64,000 bases of DNA from Thiohalospira halophila DSM 15071 (GTDB lineage: Bacteria; Pseudomonadota; Gammaproteobacteria; Thiohalospirales; Thiohalospiraceae), in assembly GCF_900112605.1 (NCBI RefSeq), contig NZ_FOMJ01000010.1, positions 34,973-98,972 on the forward strand. Reading direction: 5' to 3'. Position numbers and translations under genes: made by a program. Positions 1 through 9,635 of the stretch are shown one piece after another (positions within the stretch are counted from its first letter, which is position 1; each line of letters starts with the position of its first letter). The notes under the pieces were generated by a model. The model saw only the letters and a program-made list of their open reading frames with translations, searched no databases and was not told the origin of the DNA.

Positions 1-28
1 ACAGCAGCCCACACGGAAGGCACACGCC

Positions 29-1593
29 ATGAAGCATACCCTCCGGATCGCGGCCTACTGCCGCTACAGCTCCGAGCAGCAGAACGCCAGCTCCATCCAG
101 GACCAGCTCCGCAACTGCGAGCGCTACGCCCAGCAGCAGGGGTGGCCGGCGCCGACCCCCTACACCGACGAGGCCGTCAGCGGCTCCCTGCGGGACCGGC
201 CCGGCTACCAGAAGATGCTCGCCGACGCCGAGGAGCGCGTCTTCGACATCCTCCTGGTCGACGACCTCTCCCGCCTCTCCCGCGACCAGGTGGAGACGGC
301 CCAGGCCACGCGGATGCTGCGGTACTGGGGTGTGCGCCTCATCGGCGTGTCCGACGGCACCGACACCGACCGCCGGGGCCACAAGATCGAGGTGGGCCTG
401 CGCGGGCTCATGTCGGAGCTGTACCTGGATGACCTGGCCGAGAAGACCCACCGGGGGCTCACCGGCAAGGCGTTGTCCGGCTACAGCGCCGGCGGCCTCC
501 CCTACGGCTATCGCTCCCGGGAGACCGACAAGGGCCATGTGCGGGAGATCGATCCCGACGAGGCCGAGTGGGTGAACTGGATCTTCGAGCGCTACGCCGA
601 CGGCTGGAGCCCGCGTCGGATCGCTTCCGAGCTGAACAGCCGGGGTGTCCCCGGCCCTCGCGGCCGCCAGTGGGGCCAGACCGCGATCCGGCCCGACACC
701 AAGCGCGGCGTCGGCCTGCTCATCAACCCGCTCTACAACGGGCAGCAGATATGGAACCGCTCCCAGTGGGTAAAGGATCCGGTCACCGGCCGCCGCCAGC
801 GCCGGGAGCGGCCCATGGACGAGTGGGTGATCACCGAGAACGAGGAGACCCGGATCGTCGCCCCGGAACTCTGGAACCGGGTGCAGGCCCGGATCCGGGC
901 CGTCCAGGAGAAGACCCGGCAGCGGGCTCGCGGCGGCCGCCCGGGTCGCCACGGCCGCGGCTCCCCCTACATCTTCTCCGGCCTGCTCCGCTGCGCCGAG
1001 TGCGGGGCCAGCTACGTCATCGTCAGCGCCCGGGACTACGGCTGTGCGACGCACAAGGACCGGGGGCCGGCCGCCTGCTCCAACAACCACCGGGTCCGCC
1101 GTGAGCATCTGGAGGAGCGGCTGCTGACCGTGATCCGCGACGATCTGCTCACCGAGGAGTCCTTCGAGACCTTCATGGACATGGCCCGGGAGGCCATGGA
1201 GGAGAGTCAGCCGGACCCCTCCGCCATCCGCAAGCGGCTCCAGGAGGCCGAGCGCGAGCGCGACAACCTGGTCCAGGCCATCCGGCAGGGGATCGCCTCA
1301 CCGGCGGTGAAGGAGGAGCTGGAGCAGGCGGAACGGACGGTGAAGGCCGCCCAGGAGGAGCTGACCGCGGCCGAGAGTCTGGCCGGGGATGGGGTGGCCA
1401 CCCTGCTCCCCCGGGCTCGCGAGCGCTTCAAGGCGCTTGCCGATAGCCTCCGGGAGTCGGTGGACCCCGACGTGATGCGCCAGACCCTTTCGGAGGTCAC
1501 CGGCCCCATCGACCTGGAGCCGGACCCGCAAGTTGGTGTCATATGGGCAAAAATAAACGCAGGCTCCATAATGGAAACCTGCGTCAATTATGT

Positions 1594-1615
<22 letters not shown>
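29..1615 (+). CDS. Large serine recombinase (site-specific integrase)
   Basis: This 528-residue protein is a large serine recombinase that would cut and rejoin DNA at the element's attachment sites. The N-terminal resolvase domain (about residues 1-150) starts with the nucleophile motif CRYSSEQQ near residues 11-18 and has the conserved DDLSRLSRD segment. A recombinase domain follows (about 160-290), then a zinc-ribbon with CAEC near residue 325 and further cysteines, and then a long Glu/Arg-rich coiled coil (about 385-465). A GGAAGG sequence 9 bases upstream supports the ATG at 29. The C-terminal tail is odd: its codons cross the hairpin that terminates the tRNA transcript and finish inside the tRNA-fMet 3' end, so the last 20 or so residues were probably set by the integration event. 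Confidence 0.93.
1549..1584 (-). terminator. Rho-independent terminator of tRNA-fMet
   Basis: Read on the minus strand, directly downstream of the tRNA, a 7-bp stem (ACGCAGG/CCTGCGT at 1557-1563 and 1578-1584) encloses an inner TCCAT/ATGGA palindrome and is followed by TTTATTTTT. This is a classical terminator. It lies inside the coding region of the recombinase, so after integration the element appears to supply the tRNA terminator. Confidence 0.75.
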
Positions 1616-1670
<55 letters not shown>

Positions 1671-1683
1671 ATCGAGATTGAGA

Positions 1684-1712
1684 ATACTACCGCTCCAGGG
1701 AGCGGAATGCAA
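1684..1712 (-). promoter_or_regulatory. Sigma-70 promoter of tRNA-fMet
   Basis: On the minus strand TTGCAT (1712-1707) and TAGTAT (1689-1684) are separated by exactly 17 bases, placing transcription start a few bases before the tRNA. The spacer contains a CCGCTCC/GGAGCGG inverted repeat that may also serve as the end hairpin of the upstream nuo transcript. Confidence 0.6.
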
Positions 1713-1721
1713 CCCCTGACG

Positions 1722-2051
1722 TCATTTCCAGCCCCGGTGGCGCTGCAGCAGCGGGCGGAACTGGTAGCGCCAGACGAACGCCGGTGCCGCGAAGACGGCG
1801 AACAGGGAGAGCGTCACGGCGTAGAACTCCCAGTCCTGATCATGGATGTCGCCGATGGCCCGGTTTTCGGCCCCGAGCGCCAGACCACCGACGATCAGGT
1901 AATAGACGAACCACTCCGCGAGCCGCAACCACGCGCCCTTTCGCCCGCCCGGCGGCTCGAAGACAAAGAAAAAGAGATCGCTGATCCACGGCAGGTTTGC
2001 CAGCACCAGCGCGATTCCTATCAGCGCCCACACGAGGACGGTCTGTTCCAT
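1722..2051 (-). CDS. DUF2818 family small membrane protein
   Basis: A 109-residue integral membrane protein with three hydrophobic segments (about 5-30, 45-62 and 77-95) separated by short charged loops and ending in a basic tail. It matches the DUF2818 family, which in beta- and gammaproteobacteria lies directly after nuoN, as here with a 2-base gap. The position suggests a role linked to complex I assembly or function, but no biochemical role is known to me. It is the last gene of the nuo operon. Confidence 0.85.
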   Translation of the reverse strand: MEQTVLVWALIGIALVLANLPWISDLFFFVFEPPGGRKGAWLRLAEWFVYYLIVGGLALGAENRAIGDIHDQDWEFYAVTLSLFAVFAAPAFVWRYQFRPLLQRHRGWK

Positions 2052-2053
2052 GC

Positions 2054-3502
2054 TCAGGCTCCCGGGACGCCGAAGGCGGCAATACAGGCGGACATCAGCG
2101 CACCGGGGAAGAGTCCCAGACCGAGAATGGCCAGGCCATTGACCGAGAGCACGGCGCGGAGGTCACTGTCAGCAACCAGCGCCCCGGTGTCCTCGGGCTT
2201 GTCGAAGTAGAGGAACTTCACCACGCGCAGATAGTAGAACGCCCCGATAATGGAGAAGACCACGGCGGCGATGGCGAGTTCCACCATCCCGGCCGCGACC
2301 ACCTCCTGGATGACGCTCACCTTGGCCCAGAACCCCAGGAAGGGCGGCACCCCGGCCATGGAGAACATGACGATGAGCATGATCCCGGCGAACCAGGGGC
2401 TGCGCTCGTTGAGCCCCTTGAAGTCCTCCAGTCGCTCCGCCTCCAGACCGGCCCGGGAAAGCAGAATGATCATGCCGAAGCCGGCCAGCGTCATCAGTGA
2501 GTAGGCGATGGTGTAGAACATCGCCGCGGCGTACCCCGACTCCGTCGCCGTGAGCACGCCCAGGAGGATGAAGCCCACGTGGGCGATGGCCGAGTACGCC
2601 AGCATCCGCTTGATGTTGCTCTGCGCAATGGCAAGGAGGTTCCCCACGCCCATGGAGAGCACCGCGAGGATGATGAACATCCCCTGCCACTCGGCATGCA
2701 GCGACCCGAGCCCGTCGACCATGAGCCGCATGGCCATGGCAAAGGCGGCCAGCTTCGGTGCGGTGGCGATGAAGACGGTCATCGGGGTCGGGGCGCCGTG
2801 ATAGACGTCCGGGATCCACATGTGGAACGGAACGGCGCCCAGCTTGAAGGCGACCCCGACCACCAGGAAGACCAGTCCAAAGGTGAGGATGAGGCCCTCG
2901 GCCTGGCCGGCGGCGATGACGGCGTTGATGGCCGCCAGCTCCAGCTCGCCGGTGGCCCCGTAGAGCATGGACATGCCGTAAAGGAGCATCCCGGAGGCCA
3001 TCGCACCCAGGATGAAGTACTTCATGGCCGCCTCCGAGGCCATGGAGGACTCCCGGTTCATGGCGACCATCGCGTAGAGGGAGAGCGACAGCAGCTCCAG
3101 GCCGAGATAGACCGTCAGAAGGCTCCCCGCCGAGATGAGGACCATCATGCCCAGGGTCGCGAAGAGGCCCAGCAGGTAGAACTCGCCCTTGAGCATGCCC
3201 CGATCCCGCAGATAGGGCCGCGCATAGAGAAAGACGACGAAGACCGCGAGATAGACGAAGGCCTTGAGGAGGTCCGACATGCCGTCACGGATGAACATGT
3301 CGTTGAAGGCCATTCCCGCCTGGGTATCCATCATCCCCAGCGTGAGCACGGCGGCACCGACAAGGGCCACCTGAGAAAGGAGGTAGGTCACCGCCCGACT
3401 GTGTTCCGTGAGGAAGAGGTCGATAAGCAGGACGAGACACGCCATTCCCAGGAGGAAGAGCTCCGGGAGCGCCGTCAGGAAATCGGAAGCATCGAGTATC
3501 AT
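2054..3502 (-). CDS. nuoN: NADH-quinone oxidoreductase subunit N
   Basis: NuoN is one of the three antiporter-like, proton-translocating subunits in the membrane arm of complex I. The 482-residue product is almost entirely hydrophobic, consistent with 14 transmembrane helices. It carries the proton-antiporter signature region around residues 125-250, including the conserved KYF (about 160) and the [14 protein letters not shown] segment (about 225-240). It is the last structural subunit gene, 19 bases after nuoM. The length is usual for the family. Confidence 0.97.
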   Translation of the reverse strand: MILDASDFLTALPELFLLGMACLVLLIDLFLTEHSRAVTYLLSQVALVGAAVLTLGMMDTQAGMAFNDMFIRDGMSDLLKAFVYLAVFVVFLYARPYLRDRGMLKGEFYLLGLFATLGMMVLISAGSLLTVYLGLELLSLSLYAMVAMNRESSMASEAAMKYFILGAMASGMLLYGMSMLYGATGELELAAINAVIAAGQAEGLILTFGLVFLVVGVAFKLGAVPFHMWIPDVYHGAPTPMTVFIATAPKLAAFAMAMRLMVDGLGSLHAEWQGMFIILAVLSMGVGNLLAIAQSNIKRMLAYSAIAHVGFILLGVLTATESGYAAAMFYTIAYSLMTLAGFGMIILLSRAGLEAERLEDFKGLNERSPWFAGIMLIVMFSMAGVPPFLGFWAKVSVIQEVVAAGMVELAIAAVVFSIIGAFYYLRVVKFLYFDKPEDTGALVADSDLRAVLSVNGLAILGLGLFPGALMSACIAAFGVPGA

Positions 3503-3521
3503 GGTCGTGTTGCTCTCCCGC

Positions 3522-5039
3522 TTACAGCTTGGACTGGGCCACGTGGTCCAGCAGGTTGTGGACGCTGGCGTGCATCACTTCCAGCAGGGGCGCCGGCCAG
3601 ACGCCCAGTAGCAGCACGAAGACCGCGAGCATCGCCATGAGCAGGAACTCGCGGGCGTTGATATCCGTGAGTTCGGCCACGCCGTCGTTGGTCACCCGGC
3701 CGAAGATCACCCGCTTGATCATCCAGAGCGTGTAGGCGGCGCCCAGGATGAGGGTGGTGGCCGCGGCGAAGGCGTACCAGGGATTGGCCTTGAAGCTCGC
3801 CAGGATGACCAGGAACTCGCCCACGAACCCGGAGGTGCCCGGAAGGCCGGCGTTGGCCATGGCGAAGAAGACCGCGAAGGCACCGAAGACCGGCATGGTG
3901 TTCACCACGCCGCCGTAATCGGCGATCTCGCGGCTGTGGAGCCGGTCGTACAGGACGCCGATGGCCAGGAACATCGCCGCGGAGACGAAGCCGTGAGAGA
4001 TCATCTGGACCATGGCCCCCTCGATGGCCATGGCTGCCCCGTTCCAGCTGCCGGTGGTCTCGTGGATCCCGAATATGACAAAGAAGCCCAGGGTGACAAA
4101 GCCCATGTGGGAGATGGACGAATAGGCCACCAGCTTCTTCATGTCCCGCTGCACCAGGGCCACGAACCCGATGTAGACGATGGCGATGAGGGACAGGGCG
4201 ATCATCAGCCCGTCCAGGGCGGCGGCGGCATCCGGCGTAATGGGCAACGAGAAGCGGAGGAACCCGTAGGTCCCCAGCTTGAGCATGATGGCAGCCAGGA
4301 TCACCGACCCGCCGGTGGGCGCCTCCACGTGGGCATCCGGAAGCCAGGTATGCACCGGCCACATCGGCACCTTCACCGCGAAGGCGATGAGGAAAGCCAG
4401 GAAGATCAGGATCTGCTCGGTCAGGGTCAGCGGCAGCGCATGGAACTCCAGGATCCCGAAGGTACCGGACTGGAAGTACATGTAGAGCAGCGCCACCAGC
4501 ATGAACACCGACCCGAGGAAGGTGTAGAGGAAGAACTTGATGGTGGCGTACACCCGCCGGGGGCCGCCCCAGATCCCGATGACGATGAACATCGGGATGA
4601 GCAGCGCCTCCCAGAAGACGTAGAAGAGCATGGCATCCAGGGCCGCGAACACCCCGATCATCAGCCCTTCCATGATGAGGAAGGCGCCCAGGTACTGGGC
4701 CGGCTTGTACCGGATCACCTGCCAGCCGGCGATGACCACCAGCAGGGTCGCGAACGCCGTCAGCAGGATGAGCGGCATGGAGATGCCGTCCACGCCCAGG
4801 TGGTAATTGATGGACAGCGCCTCGATCCAGGGCGCGAACTCCTGGAACTGCATCTCGGCGGTCCCGGCGTCGAAGCCGAACCACAGCGGCAGCGAGAGGC
4901 CCAGCGTCACCAGGGAGACCAGCAGCGCCAGGACCCTCGACTCCAGGGCATTGCGCTCGCCACCGGTGGCCAGCACCAGCAGGCCGCCGATGATGGGCGT
5001 CCAGATGACCAGACTCAGCAGGGGAAGATCAGTAAGCAT
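3522..5039 (-). CDS. nuoM: NADH-quinone oxidoreductase subunit M
   Basis: NuoM is the second antiporter-like subunit of the complex I membrane arm and translocates protons during quinone reduction. The 505-residue protein has the expected multiple hydrophobic helices. Conserved elements include the helix with [15 protein letters not shown] (about residues 144-158) and the [15 protein letters not shown] motif (about 228-242) common to Nqo13 proteins. It lies 31 bases after nuoL and 19 bases before nuoN. Confidence 0.97.
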   Translation of the reverse strand: MLTDLPLLSLVIWTPIIGGLLVLATGGERNALESRVLALLVSLVTLGLSLPLWFGFDAGTAEMQFQEFAPWIEALSINYHLGVDGISMPLILLTAFATLLVVIAGWQVIRYKPAQYLGAFLIMEGLMIGVFAALDAMLFYVFWEALLIPMFIVIGIWGGPRRVYATIKFFLYTFLGSVFMLVALLYMYFQSGTFGILEFHALPLTLTEQILIFLAFLIAFAVKVPMWPVHTWLPDAHVEAPTGGSVILAAIMLKLGTYGFLRFSLPITPDAAAALDGLMIALSLIAIVYIGFVALVQRDMKKLVAYSSISHMGFVTLGFFVIFGIHETTGSWNGAAMAIEGAMVQMISHGFVSAAMFLAIGVLYDRLHSREIADYGGVVNTMPVFGAFAVFFAMANAGLPGTSGFVGEFLVILASFKANPWYAFAAATTLILGAAYTLWMIKRVIFGRVTNDGVAELTDINAREFLLMAMLAVFVLLLGVWPAPLLEVMHASVHNLLDHVAQSKL

Positions 5040-5070
5040 GGGCTATAACCTTATTGCTGGTTCTTCCCGC

Positions 5071-7032
5071 CTACAGCACGAAGAGGATGAACAGCCCCAG
5101 GAGGCCGAGCATCATCGCGAAGGCGTAGTGATAGAGGAATCCCGACTGCACGTGCCGGAAACGGCCGGCCATCCAGCCCACCGAGCGCGCCACACCGTTG
5201 ACCAGGAGGCCGTCGATGAGGCGGACGTCACCGACCTTCCACAGCAGCCGGCCGAGCCCGCGCGCCCCACCGCCAAAGGCGGCCTGGTTGAACTCGTCGA
5301 AGCCGTACTTGTGCTCCAGGACGGCGTGGAGCGGGCGCAGGCGCTCGGCGATGCGCGCCGGCAGATCCGGCCGCTGCATGTAGAGATACCAGGCCGAGGC
5401 CACCCCGAGCAGTGCCAGCCAGACCGCCGGCCCCTGAAGGCCGTGGACCACGAAGCTCCAGACCCCGTGGTAGTGGTGGCCCAGCTCGGCCAGGGTGTCG
5501 TGGCCCGGCAGGACGTGGATGGCGTCGGCAAAGAAGTCACCGAAGAGCATCGGCCCGACGTAGATCCCGCCGATAACCACAGACGGCACCGCCAGTGCGA
5601 TGAGCGGCACGGTGACCACCGAGGGGCATTCGTGGAGGTGCTCCCTGGTGTGATGGTCCATGCGCTCCTGGCCATGGAAGACCAGGAAGAACATCCGGAA
5701 GGTGTACAGCGCCGTGATGAAGACCCCGGCCAGCAGGGCCCAGTAGGCCAGGCCGGCGCCCGGGATCGACGAGTAGTGCACCGCCTCGATAATCGCATCC
5801 TTGGAGAAGAAGCCGGCGAAGCCGGGGAAGCCGATAAGCGCCAGCGAGCCGACGAGCATGGTCGCCCAGGTGATGGGCATGTAGCGTTTGAGCCCACCCA
5901 TGCGCCGCATGTCCTGCTCGTGGTGCATGGCAATGATCACCGAGCCCGCGGCCAGGAAGAGCAGCGCCTTGAAGAAGGCGTGGGTCATCAGGTGGAAGAC
6001 GCCGGCGGCGTAGGCGGAGGCCCCCAGGGCCGCCGTCATGTAGCCCAGCTGCGACAGCGTGGAGTAGGCCACCACCCGCTTGATGTCGTGTTGTACGAGG
6101 CCCAGCAGCCCCATAAAGAAAGCGGTAATGGCGCCGATGATGAGCACGACCGCGAGCGCCACCTCGGACAGCTCGTAGATGGGCGACATCCGCGCCACCA
6201 TGAAGATGCCCGCAGTCACCATGGTCGCCGCGTGGATGAGCGCGGAGATGGGGGTCGGGCCCTCCATGGAGTCCGGCAGCCAGACGTGCAGCGGAACCTG
6301 GGCCGACTTACCCATCGCCCCGACGAACAGCAGGAGGGCGATGAGCGTCATCACCTGCCATTCCACGCCCGGGATGACCTCGATGGTCAGCCCCGCCATG
6401 GAGGGCGCCGCGGCGAAGACATCGGCATAGTCCACGCTATTGAAATACATCAGCACCGCCGCGATCCCCAGCAGGAAGCCGAAGTCGCCCACGCGGTTGA
6501 CCAGGAAGGCCTTGAGGTTGGCGTGGATGGCGGTGGGCCGGGTGTACCAGAAACCGATGAGGAGGTAGGAGACGAGCCCCACGGCCTCCCAGCCGAAGAA
6601 GAGCTGGAAGAAGTTGTTCGCCATCACCAGCATGAGCATGGAGAAGGTGAACAGGGAGATGTAGCTGAAGAAGCGCTTGTAGCCCGGGTCATCGTGCATG
6701 TAGCCGATGGTGTACACGTGCACCATCAGCGACACGAAGGTGACCACCGCCATCATCATCGCCGTGAGGTTGTCCACCAGGAAGCCGACCTCGAACCGGA
6801 CCCCGTCACTCACCAGCCAGGTGTAGACCGCCTCGTTGTAGGCCGGCGCCCCGTCCATTACGTGGTGCTTGAAGACCCAGAACGAGAGCACGGTGGATAC
6901 CGCCACTCCCAGGATCGTGACCCAGTGGGCCACGGACCGGGTGATGAACCGGCCGAAGAGGCCGGCGATGATGGCACCGACCAGCGGGGCCAGTACGATC
7001 GCGAGATAGACGTTCTGCATCGATTCCGCCAC
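5071..7032 (-). CDS. nuoL: NADH-quinone oxidoreductase subunit L
   Basis: NuoL is the distal and largest antiporter-like subunit of complex I, with a long amphipathic lateral helix in its C-terminal part. The 653-residue product has about 16 predicted membrane segments. It has the conserved FFGWEAVGLVSYLLIGFW region (about 145-162) and the PLHVWLPDSMEGPTP motif (about 247-261). It starts 4 bases after nuoK ends, suggesting coupled translation. Confidence 0.97.
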   Translation of the reverse strand: MAESMQNVYLAIVLAPLVGAIIAGLFGRFITRSVAHWVTILGVAVSTVLSFWVFKHHVMDGAPAYNEAVYTWLVSDGVRFEVGFLVDNLTAMMMAVVTFVSLMVHVYTIGYMHDDPGYKRFFSYISLFTFSMLMLVMANNFFQLFFGWEAVGLVSYLLIGFWYTRPTAIHANLKAFLVNRVGDFGFLLGIAAVLMYFNSVDYADVFAAAPSMAGLTIEVIPGVEWQVMTLIALLLFVGAMGKSAQVPLHVWLPDSMEGPTPISALIHAATMVTAGIFMVARMSPIYELSEVALAVVLIIGAITAFFMGLLGLVQHDIKRVVAYSTLSQLGYMTAALGASAYAAGVFHLMTHAFFKALLFLAAGSVIIAMHHEQDMRRMGGLKRYMPITWATMLVGSLALIGFPGFAGFFSKDAIIEAVHYSSIPGAGLAYWALLAGVFITALYTFRMFFLVFHGQERMDHHTREHLHECPSVVTVPLIALAVPSVVIGGIYVGPMLFGDFFADAIHVLPGHDTLAELGHHYHGVWSFVVHGLQGPAVWLALLGVASAWYLYMQRPDLPARIAERLRPLHAVLEHKYGFDEFNQAAFGGGARGLGRLLWKVGDVRLIDGLLVNGVARSVGWMAGRFRHVQSGFLYHYAFAMMLGLLGLFILFVL

Positions 7033-7036
7033 GGCG

Positions 7037-7342
7037 CTATCCCTTCATTGAATCCAGGTCGGCAACGTTGATGGTGTTCCGGTTCCGGAACAGCACCACC
7101 AGGATGGCCAGGCCAATGGCCGCCTCCGCCGCCGCCACGGTAAGGATGAAGAAGACGAAGACCTGCCCCGCCAGATCCCCCAGGAAGTGGGAGAAGGCGA
7201 CGAAGTTCATGTTCACGGCGAGCAGCATGAGTTCGATGGACATGAGCAGGATCAGGACGTTCTTCCGGTTGAGGACGATCCCGGCCATGGAAAGGCCGAA
7301 GAGGATCGCCCCCAGGATCAGGTAGTCGGACAGCGCTAACAT
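7037..7342 (-). CDS. nuoK: NADH-quinone oxidoreductase subunit K
   Basis: NuoK is a small three-helix membrane subunit of complex I carrying two buried glutamates needed for proton transfer. Both can be seen here, in SIELML (about residue 37) and AAAEAAIG (about residue 73). The length, 101 residues, is typical. The 74-base gap from nuoJ is the largest within the operon and contains a strong hairpin. Confidence 0.96.
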   Translation of the reverse strand: MLALSDYLILGAILFGLSMAGIVLNRKNVLILLMSIELMLLAVNMNFVAFSHFLGDLAGQVFVFFILTVAAAEAAIGLAILVVLFRNRNTINVADLDSMKG

Positions 7343-7359
7343 TTCCCTACCCCGTTTCG

Positions 7360-7379
7360 GCCGCCCGACTCCGGGCGGC
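7360..7379 (-). other. Intercistronic hairpin between nuoJ and nuoK
   Basis: GCCGCCCG at 7360-7367 pairs with CGGGCGGC at 7372-7379 around a 4-base loop. It has no T-tract on the minus strand, so it is unlikely to terminate transcription. It may affect mRNA processing or stability. Confidence 0.4.
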
Positions 7380-7416
7380 GGTTTCTGGTAATTCCGGGTA
7401 CGCCGGTCGTGGCGAT

Positions 7417-8019
7417 TCAGTCGGCGGAATGGCCGTTACGATGGATGCGCAGCCGGTCGGCCTTGTGGACCGCGATCTGGGCATCCGGATTCTGGTGCTT
7501 GCTCTGCGGCCGGTGCCGCAGCGCCAGGCTGATGGCTGCCACGATGGCCACCAGCAGGATGACCGCCGCGATCTCGAAGGGGTAGACGTAGACCGTGTAG
7601 AGGACCCGCCCGAGTTCCGCGGTATTGCTGTAGTCCGCCGGCGCACGCTCGGGGGCGGCGATGCGGTCCAGTCCGAAGGTCTCCGGCCCGACCACCAGCC
7701 CCATCATCACCATGACCATGATGGCCACCAGCGCCCCCACCGGGAGGTAGCGGATGAAGCCCTCCCGCAGCGGCGCCAGGTTGATGTCCAGCATCATCAC
7801 CACGAAGAGGAAGAGGACCATCACCGCGCCGACGTAGACCAGGACCAGGGTGATGGCGAGGAACTCCGCCTCCAGCAGCAGCCAGAGGCCGGCCGCGGCG
7901 AAGAAGGTCAGCACCAGGAACAGCGCCGAGTGGACCGGATTGCGCACGGTAATGACGGCCGCTGCCGAGAGCAGCATCACCGCCGCAAAGAAGTAGAAAA
8001 TCGCCTGTTCGAAGGCCAT
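7417..8019 (-). CDS. nuoJ: NADH-quinone oxidoreductase subunit J
   Basis: NuoJ is a membrane-arm subunit of complex I whose third helix takes part in coupling. The 200-residue product has five hydrophobic segments (about 1-20, 28-48, 53-78, 90-115 and 142-165) and the conserved [18 protein letters not shown] stretch around residues 60-77. It lies 30 bases after nuoI. The C-terminal 35 residues are hydrophilic. Confidence 0.95.
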   Translation of the reverse strand: MAFEQAIFYFFAAVMLLSAAAVITVRNPVHSALFLVLTFFAAAGLWLLLEAEFLAITLVLVYVGAVMVLFLFVVMMLDINLAPLREGFIRYLPVGALVAIMVMVMMGLVVGPETFGLDRIAAPERAPADYSNTAELGRVLYTVYVYPFEIAAVILLVAIVAAISLALRHRPQSKHQNPDAQIAVHKADRLRIHRNGHSAD

Positions 8020-8049
8020 GGATTCGTCTTCCCGAACTGCGTGAAACGG

Positions 8050-8541
8050 TTACCGGTAGGGGGCATCCTGCGCCCGGTCGGCGGCGATCTGCTGCTCGTA
8101 CTTGTCGCCGATGGCGAGCAGCTCCTGCTTGGTCTTCAACAGCTGGTCGCGAGTCTCGGCATGGTACTCGAAAATCCGGGTCTCGACGATGGAATCCACC
8201 GGGCACGACTCCTCGCAGAAACCGCAGAAGATGCACTTCGACAGATCGATGTCGTAACGGGTCGTACGGCGAGTACCGTCATCCCGCTCCTCGGAATCGA
8301 TGGTGATGGCCAGCGCCGGGCAGACCGCCTCGCACAGCTTGCAGGCGATGCAGCGCTCCTCGCCGTTGGGATAGCGGCGCAGGGCGTGCAATCCCCGGAA
8401 GCGGTTGGACTGCGGCGTCTTCTCCTCGGGGTAGATGACGGTGACCTTCTTCTGCCGGAACATGTGCCGACTGGTCATCCGCATCCCCTGGAGGAGTTCC
8501 ACGAGGAAGAGGCTCTTGAAGAAACGGTTCAGCGCATTCAT
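8050..8541 (-). CDS. nuoI: NADH-quinone oxidoreductase subunit I
   Basis: NuoI is the ferredoxin-like subunit holding clusters N6a and N6b, which pass electrons from the peripheral arm to cluster N2. Two complete CxxCxxCxxxCP motifs are present, at Cys64-67-70-74 and Cys103-106-109-113. The 163-residue length is normal. The N-terminal 30 residues form the amphipathic membrane-contacting segment. The start lies 15 bases after nuoH. Confidence 0.97.
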   Translation of the reverse strand: MNALNRFFKSLFLVELLQGMRMTSRHMFRQKKVTVIYPEEKTPQSNRFRGLHALRRYPNGEERCIACKLCEAVCPALAITIDSEERDDGTRRTTRYDIDLSKCIFCGFCEESCPVDSIVETRIFEYHAETRDQLLKTKQELLAIGDKYEQQIAADRAQDAPYR

Positions 8542-8556
8542 GGGTCGCCTCCGAGG

Positions 8557-9615
8557 CTAGACGCCGTCGAACCAGGGCCCGAGCCCGGCCATGATGAACA
8601 GGCCGAGGACCACCAGCCAGACGATGGTCACGGGGATGAGGACCTTCCAGCCCAGCCGCATGAGCTGGTCGTAGCGATACCGCGGGAAGGTCGCCCGTGC
8701 CCAGAGGAAGATGAAGAGGAAAAGCGCGGTCTTGAGGACCATCCAGACGATCCCCGGCACCCACTCGGTAGCGCCTTCCAGGACCGGGACCCCCTGGAAC
8801 GGGGAGAGCCAGCCGCCCAGGAAGAAGAGAGCGGTCAGCGCCGAGACGAGGATCATGTTCGCATACTCGGCGAGGAAGAAGACCCCGAAGCTCATCCCGG
8901 AGTATTCGACGTGGAAACCGGCGACGATCTCCGACTCGCCCTCGGCCAGGTCGAAGGGGGCGCGATTGGTCTCGGCCAGACCGGCAATGAAATAGACCAC
9001 GAACAGAGGCAGCAGCGGCAGCCAGAACCAGTGCAGCAGGCTCCCCTCCTGGGCCCGGACCATGTCCGGGATGTTCAGGGTGCCTCCGGCCATGATCACG
9101 CCCACCAGGGCGAAGCCCATGGCGATCTCGTAGGAGACCACCTGCGCGGCCGACCGCATGGAGCCCAGGAAGGCGTACTTCGAGTTCGAGGCCCAGCCGG
9201 CGATGATGATGCCGTACACACCCATGGAGGTGATCGCCAGGACATAGAGGATCCCGGCGTTGATATCCGTGACCATGAGCCCCGGGCCGAAGGGGACCAC
9301 CGCCCAGGCGGCGAGGGCAGGCGCCATGGCGAGGATCGGGCTCAGGATGAACAGGAACCGATTGGCCCCGGCCGGGAGCACGATCTCCTTGAAGATGAGC
9401 TTCAGCGCATCGGCGATGGGCTGCAGGAGGCCGTGATAACCCACATGGAGCGGGCCGGTGCGTACCTGCATGGCACCGATGACCTTGCGCTCGGCGAAGG
9501 TCAGGTAGGCAACGGCCACCATCAGCGGGACCAGGAGCACCGTGATCTTGATCACGGTCCACAGTACCGTCTGTACGGCAGGACTAAGCCCGAGGGCGTC
9601 GAAGAGCTCTAGCAT
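8557..9615 (-). CDS. nuoH: NADH-quinone oxidoreductase subunit H
   Basis: NuoH anchors the peripheral arm and forms part of the quinone chamber of complex I. The ATG at 9615 is preferred: an AGGAG sequence lies about 8 bases upstream, nuoG ends 20 bases before, and the resulting 352-residue protein begins at the usual place for the family. A longer frame to 9711 would overlap nuoG. Eight hydrophobic helices and the conserved [15 protein letters not shown] segment (about 38-52) are visible, together with acidic loop residues such as those in [10 protein letters not shown]. Confidence 0.96.
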   Translation of the reverse strand: MLELFDALGLSPAVQTVLWTVIKITVLLVPLMVAVAYLTFAERKVIGAMQVRTGPLHVGYHGLLQPIADALKLIFKEIVLPAGANRFLFILSPILAMAPALAAWAVVPFGPGLMVTDINAGILYVLAITSMGVYGIIIAGWASNSKYAFLGSMRSAAQVVSYEIAMGFALVGVIMAGGTLNIPDMVRAQEGSLLHWFWLPLLPLFVVYFIAGLAETNRAPFDLAEGESEIVAGFHVEYSGMSFGVFFLAEYANMILVSALTALFFLGGWLSPFQGVPVLEGATEWVPGIVWMVLKTALFLFIFLWARATFPRYRYDQLMRLGWKVLIPVTIVWLVVLGLFIMAGLGPWFDGV

Positions 9616-9635
9616 CCGGTTCCCACTCCTGCGTT

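Noticed and set aside
4807..7071. Long plus-strand frame opposite nuoL
   Set aside because: It is antisense to a complete, conserved nuoL and has shadow-type composition.
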